Assembly (NCBI RefSeq): GCF_009908285.1
Contig: NZ_JAAARM010000017.1
Coordinates: 1 to 64,000, forward strand
Length of the DNA: 64,000 nucleotides
Reading direction: 5' to 3'
From: Pseudomonas sp. Fl4BN1
GTDB lineage: Bacteria; Pseudomonadota; Gammaproteobacteria; Pseudomonadales; Pseudomonadaceae
In this document: in pieces, positions 43,537 through 52,667 of the stretch
Position numbering within the stretch: the first letter of the stretch is position 1
Layout: the number at the start of each line of letters is the position of its first letter
Notes under the pieces: generated by a model
Seen by the model: only the letters and a program-made list of their open reading frames with translations
The model's database searches: none
What the model was told of the DNA's origin: nothing
Program-made: the position numbers and the translations under genes

Positions 43537-44589
43537 ATGCTGTGCAATGACAAGCAAAACAACGGCTGGCACATGCCTGCGGAATGGGCGGTGCATGCGG
43601 CGACCTGGATGGTCTGGCCGCACAACCAGGCGCTGTGGGAGTCCGGTTGGGGCGTGACCCTGGCCCAGGTGCAAGAGGATTTCGCCCGGGTCGCCAATGC
43701 CATTGCGCGCTTCGAACCGGTGAAAATGGTGGTCGACCCTGTTGCCCTGGAAGGTGCCCGGGCCCTGTGCGGAGCCAACATCGAGTTGGTTGTGCAGCCG
43801 GTCAACGACAGTTGGTGTCGCGACTCCGGCCCGAGTTTTGTCTGCCACCCGCAGCAAGGGCTGGCGGGTGTCAGTTGGCGCTTCAATGCCTGGGGCGGCA
43901 AGTCGGCCCATGAGCAGGATGAAAGCCTGGCCCGGCGCCTGCTCAACCAGCTCGGCCTGGAATGCTTCGGCACCTCCCTGGCCAACGAGGGCGGAGCGAT
44001 CCATGTGGACGGCGAGGGCACCCTGATCACCACCGAGTCGGTGCTGCTCAATCCCAACCGCAACCCGGGCCTGGGCAAGGCCGAGATCGAAGAGATCTTC
44101 AGCCGCCTGCTGGGGGTGAAAAAGACCATCTGGCTGCCCGGCGACCCGGACTACGTCACCGGCGACATGACCGACGGCCATGTGGATGGCGTCTGCGCCT
44201 TCGCCCGTCCTGGCGTGCTGCTGGTGGACGCGACCCGCGACCAGAGCTCGGTGTATGCCGAAGTGGTGCGCGACAACCGCCGCGCCCTGGAGCTGGCGCG
44301 GGATGCCCAGGGCCGCAGTTTCGAGATGCTCGAACTGTTCGAGGCCAGCGAGGCGGTGGACACCGAGGCCGAGGTGTTCTGCGCCTCCTACACCAACTTC
44401 TACATCGCCAATGGCGCGATCATCATGCCGGCCTATGGCATTGCCGCCGACCAGCAAGCGGCCGAAGTGTTGGCCCTGGCCTTCCCGGGGCGCGAAGTGG
44501 TGCCGGTGCAGATCAATCACCTGGCGCATGGCGGTGGCGGGGTGCATTGCATCACCCAGCAGCAGCCGGCCTGGCCGGTGAGGGGCTGA
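43537..44589 (+). CDS. aguA: Agmatine deiminase
   Basis: Cytosolic enzyme of 350 residues that converts agmatine to N-carbamoylputrescine and ammonia. The guanidino-modifying fold is shown by MPAEWAVHAATWMVWPHN, NDSWCRDSGPSFVC, FNAWGGKS, SLANEGGAIHVDGEGT, the histidine of TDGHVDGVCAF, and the nucleophilic cysteine in HGGGGVHCITQQQ. GAGAGG lies nine bases before the ATG. First gene of a four-gene operon; the amidase for its product starts three bases after its stop. Confidence 0.95.
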   Translation: MLCNDKQNNGWHMPAEWAVHAATWMVWPHNQALWESGWGVTLAQVQEDFARVANAIARFEPVKMVVDPVALEGARALCGANIELVVQPVNDSWCRDSGPSFVCHPQQGLAGVSWRFNAWGGKSAHEQDESLARRLLNQLGLECFGTSLANEGGAIHVDGEGTLITTESVLLNPNRNPGLGKAEIEEIFSRLLGVKKTIWLPGDPDYVTGDMTDGHVDGVCAFARPGVLLVDATRDQSSVYAEVVRDNRRALELARDAQGRSFEMLELFEASEAVDTEAEVFCASYTNFYIANGAIIMPAYGIAADQQAAEVLALAFPGREVVPVQINHLAHGGGGVHCITQQQPAWPVRG

Positions 44590-44592
44590 ACC

Positions 44593-45501
44593 ATGAGCAT
44601 GCTGACGGTCGCCACCACCCAGATGTCTTGCACCTGGAACCTTGAACACAACCTTGATCAAGCCGAGCAACTGGTGCGCGAGGCTGCGGCCCAGGGTGCC
44701 CAGGTGATCCTCTTGCAGGAGCTGTTCGCCACGCCGTATTTCTGCATCGAGCAGCACCACAAACACTTGGCCCTGGCCGAGGAGTACGCCCACAGCCGGG
44801 TACTCAAGCGCTTTGCCGCCCTGGCCGGGGAGCTGGGAGTGGTATTGCCGCTGAGCTGGTACGAGCGGGCCGGCAATGCCTACTTCAACTCTTTGAGCGT
44901 GGCCGACGCCGATGGCCGCCTGCTGGGGGTGTACCGCAAGACCCATATTCCCAATGCGATTGGCTACCAGGAGAAGGAGTATTTCAGCCCAGGCGACACC
45001 GGTTTCCGCGTCTGGGACACGGCCTTTGGCCGCCTCGGCATCGGTATCTGCTGGGACCAGTGGTTTCCCGAGACCGCCCGTTGCCTGGCGCTGCAGGGCG
45101 CCGAGGTGCTGTTGTTCCCCACCGCCATCGGTTCCGAGCCCGGTGCTGCCGACCTGGATTCCCGCGATCACTGGCAGATGACCATGCGCGGCCACGCCGC
45201 GGCCAACCTGCTGCCGGTGGTGGCCGCCAACCGTATCGGCCGCGAAGTGGCAACCACCGACCCGGCATTGCAGATGAGCTTTTACGGTTCGTCCTTCATC
45301 TGCAACCACAAGGGCCGCTTGCTGGCCGAGGCCGACCGCGAGACCCCAGGCGTGCTGTTGCAGGCCCTGGATCTGCCGAGCATGCGTGAAGAGCGCCTGA
45401 CCTGGGGCATCTACCGCGACCGGCGCCCGGACATGTACGGCGCGTTGCTGAGCCTGGACGGTCGTCACCTGGACCCACGCTGGACCACTCAAGGGGTTTG
45501 A
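44593..45501 (+). CDS. aguB: N-carbamoylputrescine amidase
   Basis: Nitrilase-superfamily enzyme of 302 residues that cleaves N-carbamoylputrescine to putrescine, CO2 and ammonia. The catalytic triad is E in ILLQELFATPYFC, K in GVYRKTHIPNAIGY and C in GIGICWDQWFPE. Three bases separate it from the deiminase and one base from the next gene, so the three are translated together. With AguA it makes putrescine from agmatine. Confidence 0.95.
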   Translation: MSMLTVATTQMSCTWNLEHNLDQAEQLVREAAAQGAQVILLQELFATPYFCIEQHHKHLALAEEYAHSRVLKRFAALAGELGVVLPLSWYERAGNAYFNSLSVADADGRLLGVYRKTHIPNAIGYQEKEYFSPGDTGFRVWDTAFGRLGIGICWDQWFPETARCLALQGAEVLLFPTAIGSEPGAADLDSRDHWQMTMRGHAAANLLPVVAANRIGREVATTDPALQMSFYGSSFICNHKGRLLAEADRETPGVLLQALDLPSMREERLTWGIYRDRRPDMYGALLSLDGRHLDPRWTTQGV

Positions 45502-45502
45502 C

Positions 45503-46606
45503 ATGCACACCACCCACAAGCTGTTGCTCGCCTCCCTTGGTCTGCTGCTCGGCGGCGCACTGCCGTCGGCCCAGGCCGAAGAGCAGACCCTGCGCCTGTA
45601 CAACTGGGCGGACTATTTCGCCGAGGACACCCTGGCCAGGTTCACCGCGCAAACCGGGATCAAGGTGATCTACGACGTCATGGACGGCAGTGAGGTGCTG
45701 GAAGCCAAGCTGATGACCGGCGGCAGTGGTTATGACCTGATCTTCCCCGGTGACACCGTGGCCGAGCGGTTGATGCGCGCCGGCAGCCTGCAAGCCCTGG
45801 ACCCGACGAAGATCGCCGCCCTGGCGGATATCGAGCCTGGCCTGCAACAGCTGCGCAGCCACTATCCCTACGCCAGCAAGGCCACCGTGCCTTACACCTG
45901 GGGCACCATCGGCCTGACCTACAACGCCGAGCAGATCGCCCAGCGCCTGCCCAACGCCCCGGTCAATAGCCTGGACCTGCTGTTCAAGCCGGAGCTGGCG
46001 GCCAAGTTCGCCGACTGCGGTATTTCGATCATCGACTCCCCCGACGAGGTATTGGCGGTGGTGCTCAACTACCTCGGGCGCGAACCGCGCAGCGCCAAGC
46101 CCGAGGACCTGGCGGCGGCCAGTGAATTGCTGCTCAAGCTGCGGCCCTACATTCGCAAGTTCCAGTCGCAGCCGGTGACCGACCTGGTGAATGGCAACCT
46201 GTGCCTGTCCCTGGGCTACAGCGGTGACATGACCCAGGCTCAGCGGGCCGCCGATGCCGCGGGGAAAAAGGTCGATTTCCAATACCGCATCCCTCGCGAG
46301 GGCACCACGGTGTGGATGGACAACATGGCGATCCCCAAGGATGCCCGGCACCCGGAATACGCCTATGCCTTCATCAATTTCGTCCTGCGCCCGGAGAACA
46401 TGGCGGCCATCAGCAACTTCACCGGTTACCCCACGGCCAACGCCAAGGCGCGGCCGAGTGTCGACCCGCAGATGCGCAACAACCCGGATATCTACCTGGA
46501 CGCGGCGACCTACGAGCGGCTGATTCCCGGCAAGGACATCCCCCAGGCCGACATGCGTGCACGCATGCGCACCTGGACCAAATTCAAGACCGCGCCGGTC
46601 AAATAG
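45503..46606 (+). CDS. Periplasmic polyamine-binding protein (PotF/SpuD-like)
   Basis: Solute-binding protein of 367 residues with signal peptide HKLLLASLGLLLGGALPS and cleavage after AQA. The family opening TLRLYNWADYFAEDTLARF and the ligand-site segments VPYTWGTIGLTYNAEQI, YSGDMTQAQRAADAAG and TTVWMDNMAIPKDA are those of putrescine/spermidine receptors. No permease or ATPase gene is present here, so it either serves an ABC system elsewhere or acts as a sensor or scavenger of agmatine or putrescine. Confidence 0.9.
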   Translation: MHTTHKLLLASLGLLLGGALPSAQAEEQTLRLYNWADYFAEDTLARFTAQTGIKVIYDVMDGSEVLEAKLMTGGSGYDLIFPGDTVAERLMRAGSLQALDPTKIAALADIEPGLQQLRSHYPYASKATVPYTWGTIGLTYNAEQIAQRLPNAPVNSLDLLFKPELAAKFADCGISIIDSPDEVLAVVLNYLGREPRSAKPEDLAAASELLLKLRPYIRKFQSQPVTDLVNGNLCLSLGYSGDMTQAQRAADAAGKKVDFQYRIPREGTTVWMDNMAIPKDARHPEYAYAFINFVLRPENMAAISNFTGYPTANAKARPSVDPQMRNNPDIYLDAATYERLIPGKDIPQADMRARMRTWTKFKTAPVK

Positions 46607-46703
46607 CCGTGCGCACCAACCCTTCAGCCACCGTATGCTGCTGGCGGGTTGAGCGTGATCAATCTGTACTACCGTCTGTACAGCCCCCATGAGAGAACGA
46701 TCG

Positions 46704-47828
46704 ATGTCGACCCGACGTGAATTTATCAAGCAGGCCTCACTGGTGGCCGGTTTCGGCGCCATGGCGTCCCTGGGCCTGGGTTTCAACGCCCGCCAGGCCC
46801 AAGCCGAGGAACAGGAGGGCTGGTACATGCCCGATGAAGGCGATCGCCACCGCCAGGCCTACATGTCCTTTGGCGCCCAGGAAGCCATCTGGGAAGATTT
46901 CACCGGCGATGTGCAAGAGGCCCTTGGCCGCATTGCCCGAGCCATTGCCACCTATGAACCGTTGATAGTGTTCTGCCGCGAACACGAGCACGACCTCGCG
47001 CAAGAGCTCTGTGGCCGCCGCAATATCACCTACGTGATCACCGAGCTGGACGACATCTGGATGCGCGACATCGGCGCCAACTTCGTCATCAATGAGCAAG
47101 GTGGCCTGGGCGCGGTGGATTTCAACTTCAACGGCTGGGGCAACAAGCAGCGTCACGCCAAGGACGCACAGCTGGCGCGGCAAGTCGCCGATGCCGCCGA
47201 TGCGGTGTATCAGCGCAGCGAACTGGTGGGCGAGGGGGGCGGCATCGAGGTGGATGGCCACGGCACCGGGATCATGACCGAAAGCTCCTGGATCAACCGC
47301 AACCGCAACCCCGACTGGAGCAAGGCCGAGGTCGAAGAGGAGCTCAAGGCCCGCCTGGGCCTGCGCAAGATCATCTGGTTGCCGGGGATCAAGGGCAAGG
47401 ACATCACCGATGCCCACGTCGACTTCTATGCACGCTTCGTCAAGCCCGGGGTGGTGTTGGCCAACCTCGACAACGACCCGGACTCCTATGACCACGCGGT
47501 GACCCTCAAGCACCTGGAGATATTGCGCAATGCCACCGATGCCGACGGCCGCAAATTGCAGGTGCATACGGTGTCGCCGCCGCTGAACCCGCGCAAGAGC
47601 CGTTTCAGCCGCGGCAACGACGATTTTGCTGCCGGCTACATCAACTACTTCGTGATCAATGGCGCGGTGATTTCCCCGCAGTTCGGCGATTCAAGCGCTG
47701 ATACCAAGGCCCTGGCCTTGCTCAGTGAGCTGTATCCCGAGCGCAAGGTGATCCAGTTGGACATCGACGCCATCGCCGCCGGTGGTGGAGGCATTCACTG
47801 CGTTACCCATCACCAGCCGCAGGTGTGA
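46704..47828 (+). CDS. Tat-exported agmatine deiminase paralogue
   Basis: Protein of 374 residues. The N-terminus STRREFIKQASLVAGFGA is a twin-arginine signal followed by a hydrophobic stretch and an AQA-type cleavage site, so the enzyme is folded in the cytosol and exported. The mature part keeps the deiminase residues: DDIWMRDIGANFV, LVGEGGGIEVDGHGTG, TDAHVDFYARF and the cysteine of AGGGGIHCVTHHQ. It would act on agmatine in the periplasm. The start is set at 46704 so the RR motif lies near the N-terminus. A paired cytosolic and Tat-borne deiminase is also the layout of the PA14 agu2ABCA' operon. Confidence 0.9.
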   Translation: MSTRREFIKQASLVAGFGAMASLGLGFNARQAQAEEQEGWYMPDEGDRHRQAYMSFGAQEAIWEDFTGDVQEALGRIARAIATYEPLIVFCREHEHDLAQELCGRRNITYVITELDDIWMRDIGANFVINEQGGLGAVDFNFNGWGNKQRHAKDAQLARQVADAADAVYQRSELVGEGGGIEVDGHGTGIMTESSWINRNRNPDWSKAEVEEELKARLGLRKIIWLPGIKGKDITDAHVDFYARFVKPGVVLANLDNDPDSYDHAVTLKHLEILRNATDADGRKLQVHTVSPPLNPRKSRFSRGNDDFAAGYINYFVINGAVISPQFGDSSADTKALALLSELYPERKVIQLDIDAIAAGGGGIHCVTHHQPQV

Positions 47829-47852
47829 GCGATCAAGGGTTGGGCGCGCCTT

Positions 47853-48584
47853 TCAATCCGTTGGCCGCCCCGGCAAGTCGAGGTGGCGGGTCAGCTCGAA
47901 GGTGTCGCCGTTGCGCTTCTTGATCAGCGCCATGATCGGGAATTCGCCATAGATCTTCAGCCACAGGTCAAAGGAGGACGGTTGATTCGAGGTGGCGATC
48001 ACCGTCTGTGGAAAGTCGTTCCACAGGCGGTAGGTCACTGATTCGATTTCCTCCAGAGGGCTGGTGCTGTCCAGTGCCTCGATCCACACCCGGACTTTAT
48101 ACAGACCGTTGCCTGGCGCCGTCCTGGGATGCAGGACTTCGCTCTGGTGCAGCAAGACAAAGCCGCATTCGAGCATCTGCGCGTAGCTGGCGTTCAAGCG
48201 GTCCAGCAGCGGCATATCGTCCAGGGCCACGGGCTTGCCGTTGACCGCGATACCGGTGGTTGAGCCTTTCCATTCCTTGGGCGCGCCAGTCAGGACGAAG
48301 TGCTCCTGGTTGCTGTAGTCGCCGGGGCCATAGAGGTGAGTGTGGTATTTGGCGACCAGGACGAAGAACACCAGCAATACCGCAACCGGAAACAGCGCCA
48401 GGAACAGCACCACCGGGTGGCTTGGGTTGTTGTAGAACGGGTCCTTGGCTGTCCACAGCACGATCCCGCCAATGGCGTAGACCATGACGATGAACAAGGC
48501 AATCAGCCCGAGTGGGTTCTTGTGCATGCCGGCGGCGGTATGCAGCAATCCGCTGCCGGGCAAGGGATCCAGGGAGTGCTTCAT
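47853..48584 (-). CDS. Two-span membrane protein with a pYEATS-like domain
   Basis: Protein of 243 residues. Two membrane helices lie at about residues 22-42 (LGLIALFIVMVYAIGGIVL) and 55-75 (VVLFLALFPVAVLLVFFVLV). The C-terminal 75 residues read YKVRVWIEALDSTSPLEEIE, VTYRLWNDFPQTVIA, SFDLWLKIYGEFPIMALI and GDTFELTRHLDLPG, which matches the prokaryotic YEATS (pYEATS) immunoglobulin-like domain: Y-x-V near the start, the tryptophan, and the G-E-F strand. pYEATS domains have been proposed as ligand sensors in membrane-linked conflict systems. Divergent from a patatin-like gene. GGAAG precedes the ATG at 48584. Confidence 0.65.
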   Translation of the reverse strand: MKHSLDPLPGSGLLHTAAGMHKNPLGLIALFIVMVYAIGGIVLWTAKDPFYNNPSHPVVLFLALFPVAVLLVFFVLVAKYHTHLYGPGDYSNQEHFVLTGAPKEWKGSTTGIAVNGKPVALDDMPLLDRLNASYAQMLECGFVLLHQSEVLHPRTAPGNGLYKVRVWIEALDSTSPLEEIESVTYRLWNDFPQTVIATSNQPSSFDLWLKIYGEFPIMALIKKRNGDTFELTRHLDLPGRPTD

Positions 48585-48859
48585 GGCGAGCTTCCGATGC
48601 AAGCGAATTTGTCCAAGTTAAGCACAGGGGGCATGACCTCGGCGCGCTCGCCACGAACAAAAAATCGAGCAAACGCACGCCGGCTGGCTACCCTGATCCA
48701 GGGGCTGGCCAGGTTGATTCACACGTGCGGATTCACTCAGCCAGGTCATCGCCAGGCCGGCCCCTAGGGCCGGCATCGTGCAGTCCAGGCCGGTCGCCTG
48801 GCCCTGTGACGCGAGCCATCCTGGCAGCGCAAGGGGCGACACCACTCAGGGAGGGTCTC

Positions 48860-50707
48860 ATGGCCACGTTGGAGGGGAAGTACGTTGAGGAAACCGAACT
48901 GCCGGATGGCGATACCTTCGAGATCGGCCTGGTCATGGCCGGGGCAATTTCCGCCGGAGCCTACGAAGCCGGTGTGCTGGATTACCTATTCGAGGCCCTG
49001 GACGCCTGGGAGGCGGCCAAGCTCAAGGCCCGAGGCACGGCCGAGGAGCAGCACATCCCCCAGCACAAAGTGATCATCAAGGTAGTGGCTGCCGCTTCGG
49101 CCGGCAGCATGAGTGCGGCGATCATGGCGGTGGCAGGGCGCTATGACTTCAAGCATGTGGGCAGCGCCGAACTGGGTACCCAGTGCCATTCGCAGCAGAA
49201 TCTGGCGCAACGCACCCAGGCTTACAACAGCGGTCGGGAAAATCCGTTCTTCAGGGCCTGGGTGCAAGACATCTCCATGGACAAATTGCTCACCACCCGT
49301 GATCTGGACGCGCCCGACAGCGTGTTGCAGTCTTTGCTGGACAGTACTTCGCTGATGGAAATCACCAACGATTGCCTGGCGTTCAAGGGCGATGGCGTGG
49401 TGCATCGGCAATACCTGAGCAATCCGACCCGGTTCATCTTTGCTCTGGCCAACTTGCGCGGGGTGCCTTATTTCCTGCCATTCAGCTCCCAGCCGGGTAC
49501 GGGGCTGGGCATGTCCATGCACCGTGACTACCGCAGCTTCACCGTCAGCTACAGCCTCGGGGCCGGTGCGCAGACCCTTCGTGCGGATGACCTGGCCCTG
49601 GACTGGAGCCCTCAATCGGCTGCGCAGTGGAGTCTCCTGGGGCTGACCGCGGTGTCCAGCGGAGCCTTCCCGGTGGGCCTTGCCCCACGGCCCATGACCC
49701 GGCCCTCGTCGGATTACAACTATCGTTTTGTCATCCTGCCAGCCACCCATACTGATCCGATCAGGGCGGTGCGACTTCAGCCCAACACCAAGCGCATGCC
49801 TGAGCCGCTGTTCAACAGCTTCATTGTCGACGGCGGCACCATGAACAATGAGCCGGTTGATCTGGCGCATCAGGAACTGGCGGGGCTGATCGGGCGTAAC
49901 ACCCGTGATGGGGTGCTAGCACGCAGGGCGTTGCTGATGATCGATCCGTTTCCGGACACTGAGGAGCAAGGCACTGACAAGATTGCCGGACAGTCTCCGG
50001 TGTTGACCTCGGTGATCGGGGACTTGCTGCAGGCATGGAAGTACCAGGCACGCTTCAAGCCCGAGGACCTGGCCCTGGCCGCAGACGAGAATGTCTTCAG
50101 CCGTTTTCTGATTGCACCGTCCCGTGGTGATATCGATCCGACCAAGCCTTCTCTGGCCTGCGGTGCCCTGGGAGGTTTCTCGGGGTTCTTGACTCAGGAT
50201 TTTCGCCAGCATGACTACTTGCTGGGCCGGCGCAATGCGCAGAAATTTCTCTCGGATGTCTTTACCCTGCCGGTTGCCAATAGCATGTTCGACCCCTTGG
50301 ACGAGACGCAGAAGGTGGCTGGCGCGAAGTGGATACGCAAGGGTGCCCGAGGTCTGGAGTTGCCGATCATTCCATTGGTAGACAGTCTTTTGCCGAAGGA
50401 CCTCAGTGGCGGTTTGACCGATGGGCGGACCGAAGCGCTGGGTGATTGGCCCTATGACATGTTCCGCATGTCCAGCATTGAAAGTGCAATGAAAGCGCGG
50501 ATGAACAGGATTTTCAGCTACAGCATCGCCCACTCGGAATTGAGCTGGTCTTACAGGCTATTGAGCAAAACCGCTGTCGTTGTGTTCAAAGGCAAGATTT
50601 ATAAAAAAGTCACCAACGCCTTGCTGGATGGGCTGGCCAATGGCGGCTTGATGCCCAAGCGGCCTGACGCCACCGACCAAGGTAAACAGCGCAATTGGTT
50701 TGGCTAG
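48860..50707 (+). CDS. Patatin-like phospholipase
   Basis: Protein of 615 residues, ATG 48860 with GGGAGGG upstream. Patatin features: the glycine-rich oxyanion region GLVMAGAISAGAYEAGVL (residues 23-40), the nucleophile in VVAAASAGSMSAAI (S80; the usual GxSxG is here AxSxG), and the DGG catalytic aspartate in FIVDGGTMNNEPVDLA (about residue 324). The last 250 residues are an extension without a recognised domain (FRMSSIESAMKARMNRIFSY). Such enzymes cleave membrane phospholipids; several act as abortive-infection effectors. Frame open upstream to 48512 is not used. The divergent pYEATS membrane protein is its likely partner. Confidence 0.8.
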   Translation: MATLEGKYVEETELPDGDTFEIGLVMAGAISAGAYEAGVLDYLFEALDAWEAAKLKARGTAEEQHIPQHKVIIKVVAAASAGSMSAAIMAVAGRYDFKHVGSAELGTQCHSQQNLAQRTQAYNSGRENPFFRAWVQDISMDKLLTTRDLDAPDSVLQSLLDSTSLMEITNDCLAFKGDGVVHRQYLSNPTRFIFALANLRGVPYFLPFSSQPGTGLGMSMHRDYRSFTVSYSLGAGAQTLRADDLALDWSPQSAAQWSLLGLTAVSSGAFPVGLAPRPMTRPSSDYNYRFVILPATHTDPIRAVRLQPNTKRMPEPLFNSFIVDGGTMNNEPVDLAHQELAGLIGRNTRDGVLARRALLMIDPFPDTEEQGTDKIAGQSPVLTSVIGDLLQAWKYQARFKPEDLALAADENVFSRFLIAPSRGDIDPTKPSLACGALGGFSGFLTQDFRQHDYLLGRRNAQKFLSDVFTLPVANSMFDPLDETQKVAGAKWIRKGARGLELPIIPLVDSLLPKDLSGGLTDGRTEALGDWPYDMFRMSSIESAMKARMNRIFSYSIAHSELSWSYRLLSKTAVVVFKGKIYKKVTNALLDGLANGGLMPKRPDATDQGKQRNWFG

Positions 50708-51003
50708 CGCTTGCCTGATGGTGATGGAGCCCGGCGGGTTGCAGCTTCAGCGGCTGAGCTGTACGCCGCGCTCGGTCAAGGATGGGCAGGGGGCTGGCAC
50801 CCGCTGTGTGATCGATCACAGGCCTTGTGTTTAGGCTCAGGCTGCCTGGGGTGAAGCAAGCAATCGCTGACTTTGCGCAGTGTAAGTGGTCTGCCCATAT
50901 TGAGAGGATTGGACTGATAAGGCAGTCCGCCAAGGCCCTAAGCTGGCGCTCTTCAATGCCTAGGGGGACAGCACTTGTCCCGGGCTTTCAGGAGGAGCGC
51001 GCA
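50708..51003. other. 296-base leader with three palindromes
   Basis: No gene. Before the acetyltransferase at 51004 lie the 14-base palindrome at 50807, a 6-base-stem hairpin GGACTG/CAGTCC (50911-50928), and a hairpin GGGACA/TGTCCC (50965-50981). None has a T-run, so they look regulatory rather than terminating. The third one ends 22 bases before the start codon and could mask the ribosome site. Confidence 0.45.
50807..50820. promoter_or_regulatory. Perfect palindrome TGTGATCGATCACA
   Basis: The half-sites TGTGA/TCACA equal those of CRP/Vfr sites, but the spacer is four bases instead of six, so a CRP-type dimer may not fit. It lies 184 bases before the acetyltransferase start. Confidence 0.4.
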
Positions 51004-51462
51004 ATGAATGATCGTCAACAACCGGTAACGGTCCGCAGGATTCAACCCAGCGACCATGAGCAGTGGTTGCAGCTGTGGCTGGCTTACCAGGACTTCTATC
51101 AAGTGAGTCTGGATGAGCAGGTCAGTCTCTCGACCTTCCAGCGCTTTTTCGATCCGCAGGAGCCGGTGTATTCGGCGGTGGCGGTGCAGGGCGATCAGTT
51201 GATCGGCTTCGTCAATGCGGTATTGCACCGTTCGACCTGGGCTTCCAGCGACTTCTGTTACCTCGAGGATTTGTACGTCGCCCCGGCGATCCGGGGCAGT
51301 GGGGCGGGTAAGTTGTTGATCGAGTGGGTGCAGGGGTTTGCTCGGCAACAGGGGTGTGGGCGGTTGTATTGGCATACTCATGAGACTAATGAGCGGGCGC
51401 AGAAACTCTATGATTGGGTGGCGCAGAAGTCGGGGTTTATTGAGTATCGGATGGGGGTGTAG
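51004..51462 (+). CDS. GNAT N-acetyltransferase
   Basis: Acetyltransferase of 152 residues with AGGAGGAGCG before its ATG. Core motifs: VTVRRIQPSDHEQWLQLWL, CYLEDLYVAPAIRGSGAGKL (the RxxGxG/A cofactor loop) and YWHTHETNERAQKLYDWVA. The last part is typical of aminoglycoside- or polyamine-type GNATs (spermidine acetyltransferase-like). Substrate not assignable. The long structured leader suggests regulation. Confidence 0.88.
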   Translation: MNDRQQPVTVRRIQPSDHEQWLQLWLAYQDFYQVSLDEQVSLSTFQRFFDPQEPVYSAVAVQGDQLIGFVNAVLHRSTWASSDFCYLEDLYVAPAIRGSGAGKLLIEWVQGFARQQGCGRLYWHTHETNERAQKLYDWVAQKSGFIEYRMGV

Positions 51463-51601
51463 GGGAGAGGGTCTTGGCGGCGGTGTTTTTTTGGAGGGGG
51501 GATATTCGTTGCTGAGGTGATGGCCCCTGATGGTTTTGTTCCGGGTGCATATACGTTGCTGTGGTCATGGCTGCAGCAACGGATATGCACCCTCGAGCAA
51601 T

Positions 51602-52543
51602 CTACTCCCCCTGCCGAAACACCAAAGCCTTCAAGCCACACTGCACATCTGCATCAGGAAACTCCGGCGGATTCTCCAGCCGCTGCTCAAAGCGCAAACC
51701 CGGCGCCACCTCGGCCACTCCTTCCACCAGAAACTCCAGCGCAAACGCCGGATCGTTCATACAGGCCAGGACGCAACCATTGGGCGTCAGCAACTCCGGC
51801 AGGCGCCGCAGCACCCGCGCATAGTCCTTGCTCAGCACAAAGCTGCCTTTCTGGAACGACGGCGGATCGATGATCACCAAGTCGTAGGGACCGCCTTGCT
51901 TGACCTTGCTCCAGGACTTGAACAGGTCGTGACCGAGGAAACTCACCCGACCGGTGTCGTGGCCGTTGAGCCGGTGGTTGTCGCGGCCACGGCTCAAGGC
52001 CGCCCGGGACATGTCGAGGTTGACCACCCGCTCGGCGCCGCCGGCAAGCGCCGCTACCGAGAAACCGCAGGTGTAGGCAAACAGGTTCAGCACGTTCTTG
52101 CCCTGGGCATTGTCCCGCACCCAGTTGCGCCCATAGCGCATGTCGAGAAACAACCCGTTGTTCTGCTTGCTGCCCAGGTCTACCTGGTAGAGCAGGCCCT
52201 CCTCGGTGATGGTGCAAGACTCCACCGGCGTTCCCAGCAGCCACTCGCCGTGACTGTCGGGCAGGTAGCGGTGCTGCAGCATCAGGCAGCTGGCGCCGCT
52301 GGCGGTCCACTGCGCGGTGTCTCCCAGCTCCAGCAGCAATTGCTTGAGGGCCGCGAGCTGCTCGGGTTCGGGCTCCTTGAACAGCGATACCAGCAGCACG
52401 CCCTGCAGCCAGTCCGCGGTCAGTTGCTCCAGCCCCGGCCAGCAACGACCGCGGCCATGGAACAGACGCCGGGTTTCAGTGGGCGCGGCGTCCAGGGCGT
52501 CGAGTAAATGTTGGTTGAGGGTGGCGAGGGCTAGAGGCGTCAT
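51602..52543 (-). CDS. Class I SAM-dependent RNA methyltransferase (RlmI/K type)
   Basis: Methyltransferase of 313 residues. The SAM-binding domain has NVLNLFAYTCGFSVAALAGG (motif I), NLDMSRAALSRGRDNHRLNG (motif II), and the catalytic YDLVIIDPPSFQKGSF; upstream NNGLFLDMRYGRNWV is typical of the Methyltrans_SAM family that modifies 23S rRNA pyrimidines or related targets. Start ATG 52543 is chosen for the domain boundary; an alternative at 52573 is near IS-derived sequence. It borders the mobile-element region. Confidence 0.83.
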   Translation of the reverse strand: MTPLALATLNQHLLDALDAAPTETRRLFHGRGRCWPGLEQLTADWLQGVLLVSLFKEPEPEQLAALKQLLLELGDTAQWTASGASCLMLQHRYLPDSHGEWLLGTPVESCTITEEGLLYQVDLGSKQNNGLFLDMRYGRNWVRDNAQGKNVLNLFAYTCGFSVAALAGGAERVVNLDMSRAALSRGRDNHRLNGHDTGRVSFLGHDLFKSWSKVKQGGPYDLVIIDPPSFQKGSFVLSKDYARVLRRLPELLTPNGCVLACMNDPAFALEFLVEGVAEVAPGLRFEQRLENPPEFPDADVQCGLKALVFRQGE

Positions 52544-52667
52544 CAGCGGGACCGGCAATATTCGGGGCGGCATTTTAAACACAATTGATTGCGCAGTGAT
52601 CCGCCATGACTCTCGGGATCGGGGCAGCGGCCCGAATCGTGAGTCGATTGATGGGCGTGCGTTGTGC

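Noticed and set aside
43393..45603. 736-codon minus-strand frame opposite aguA and aguB
   Set aside because: Shadow of the two well-defined agmatine genes; no domain seen in its translation.
50807..50820. CRP/Vfr site
   Set aside because: Half-sites fit but the spacer is four bases, not six; kept only as an unassigned palindrome.
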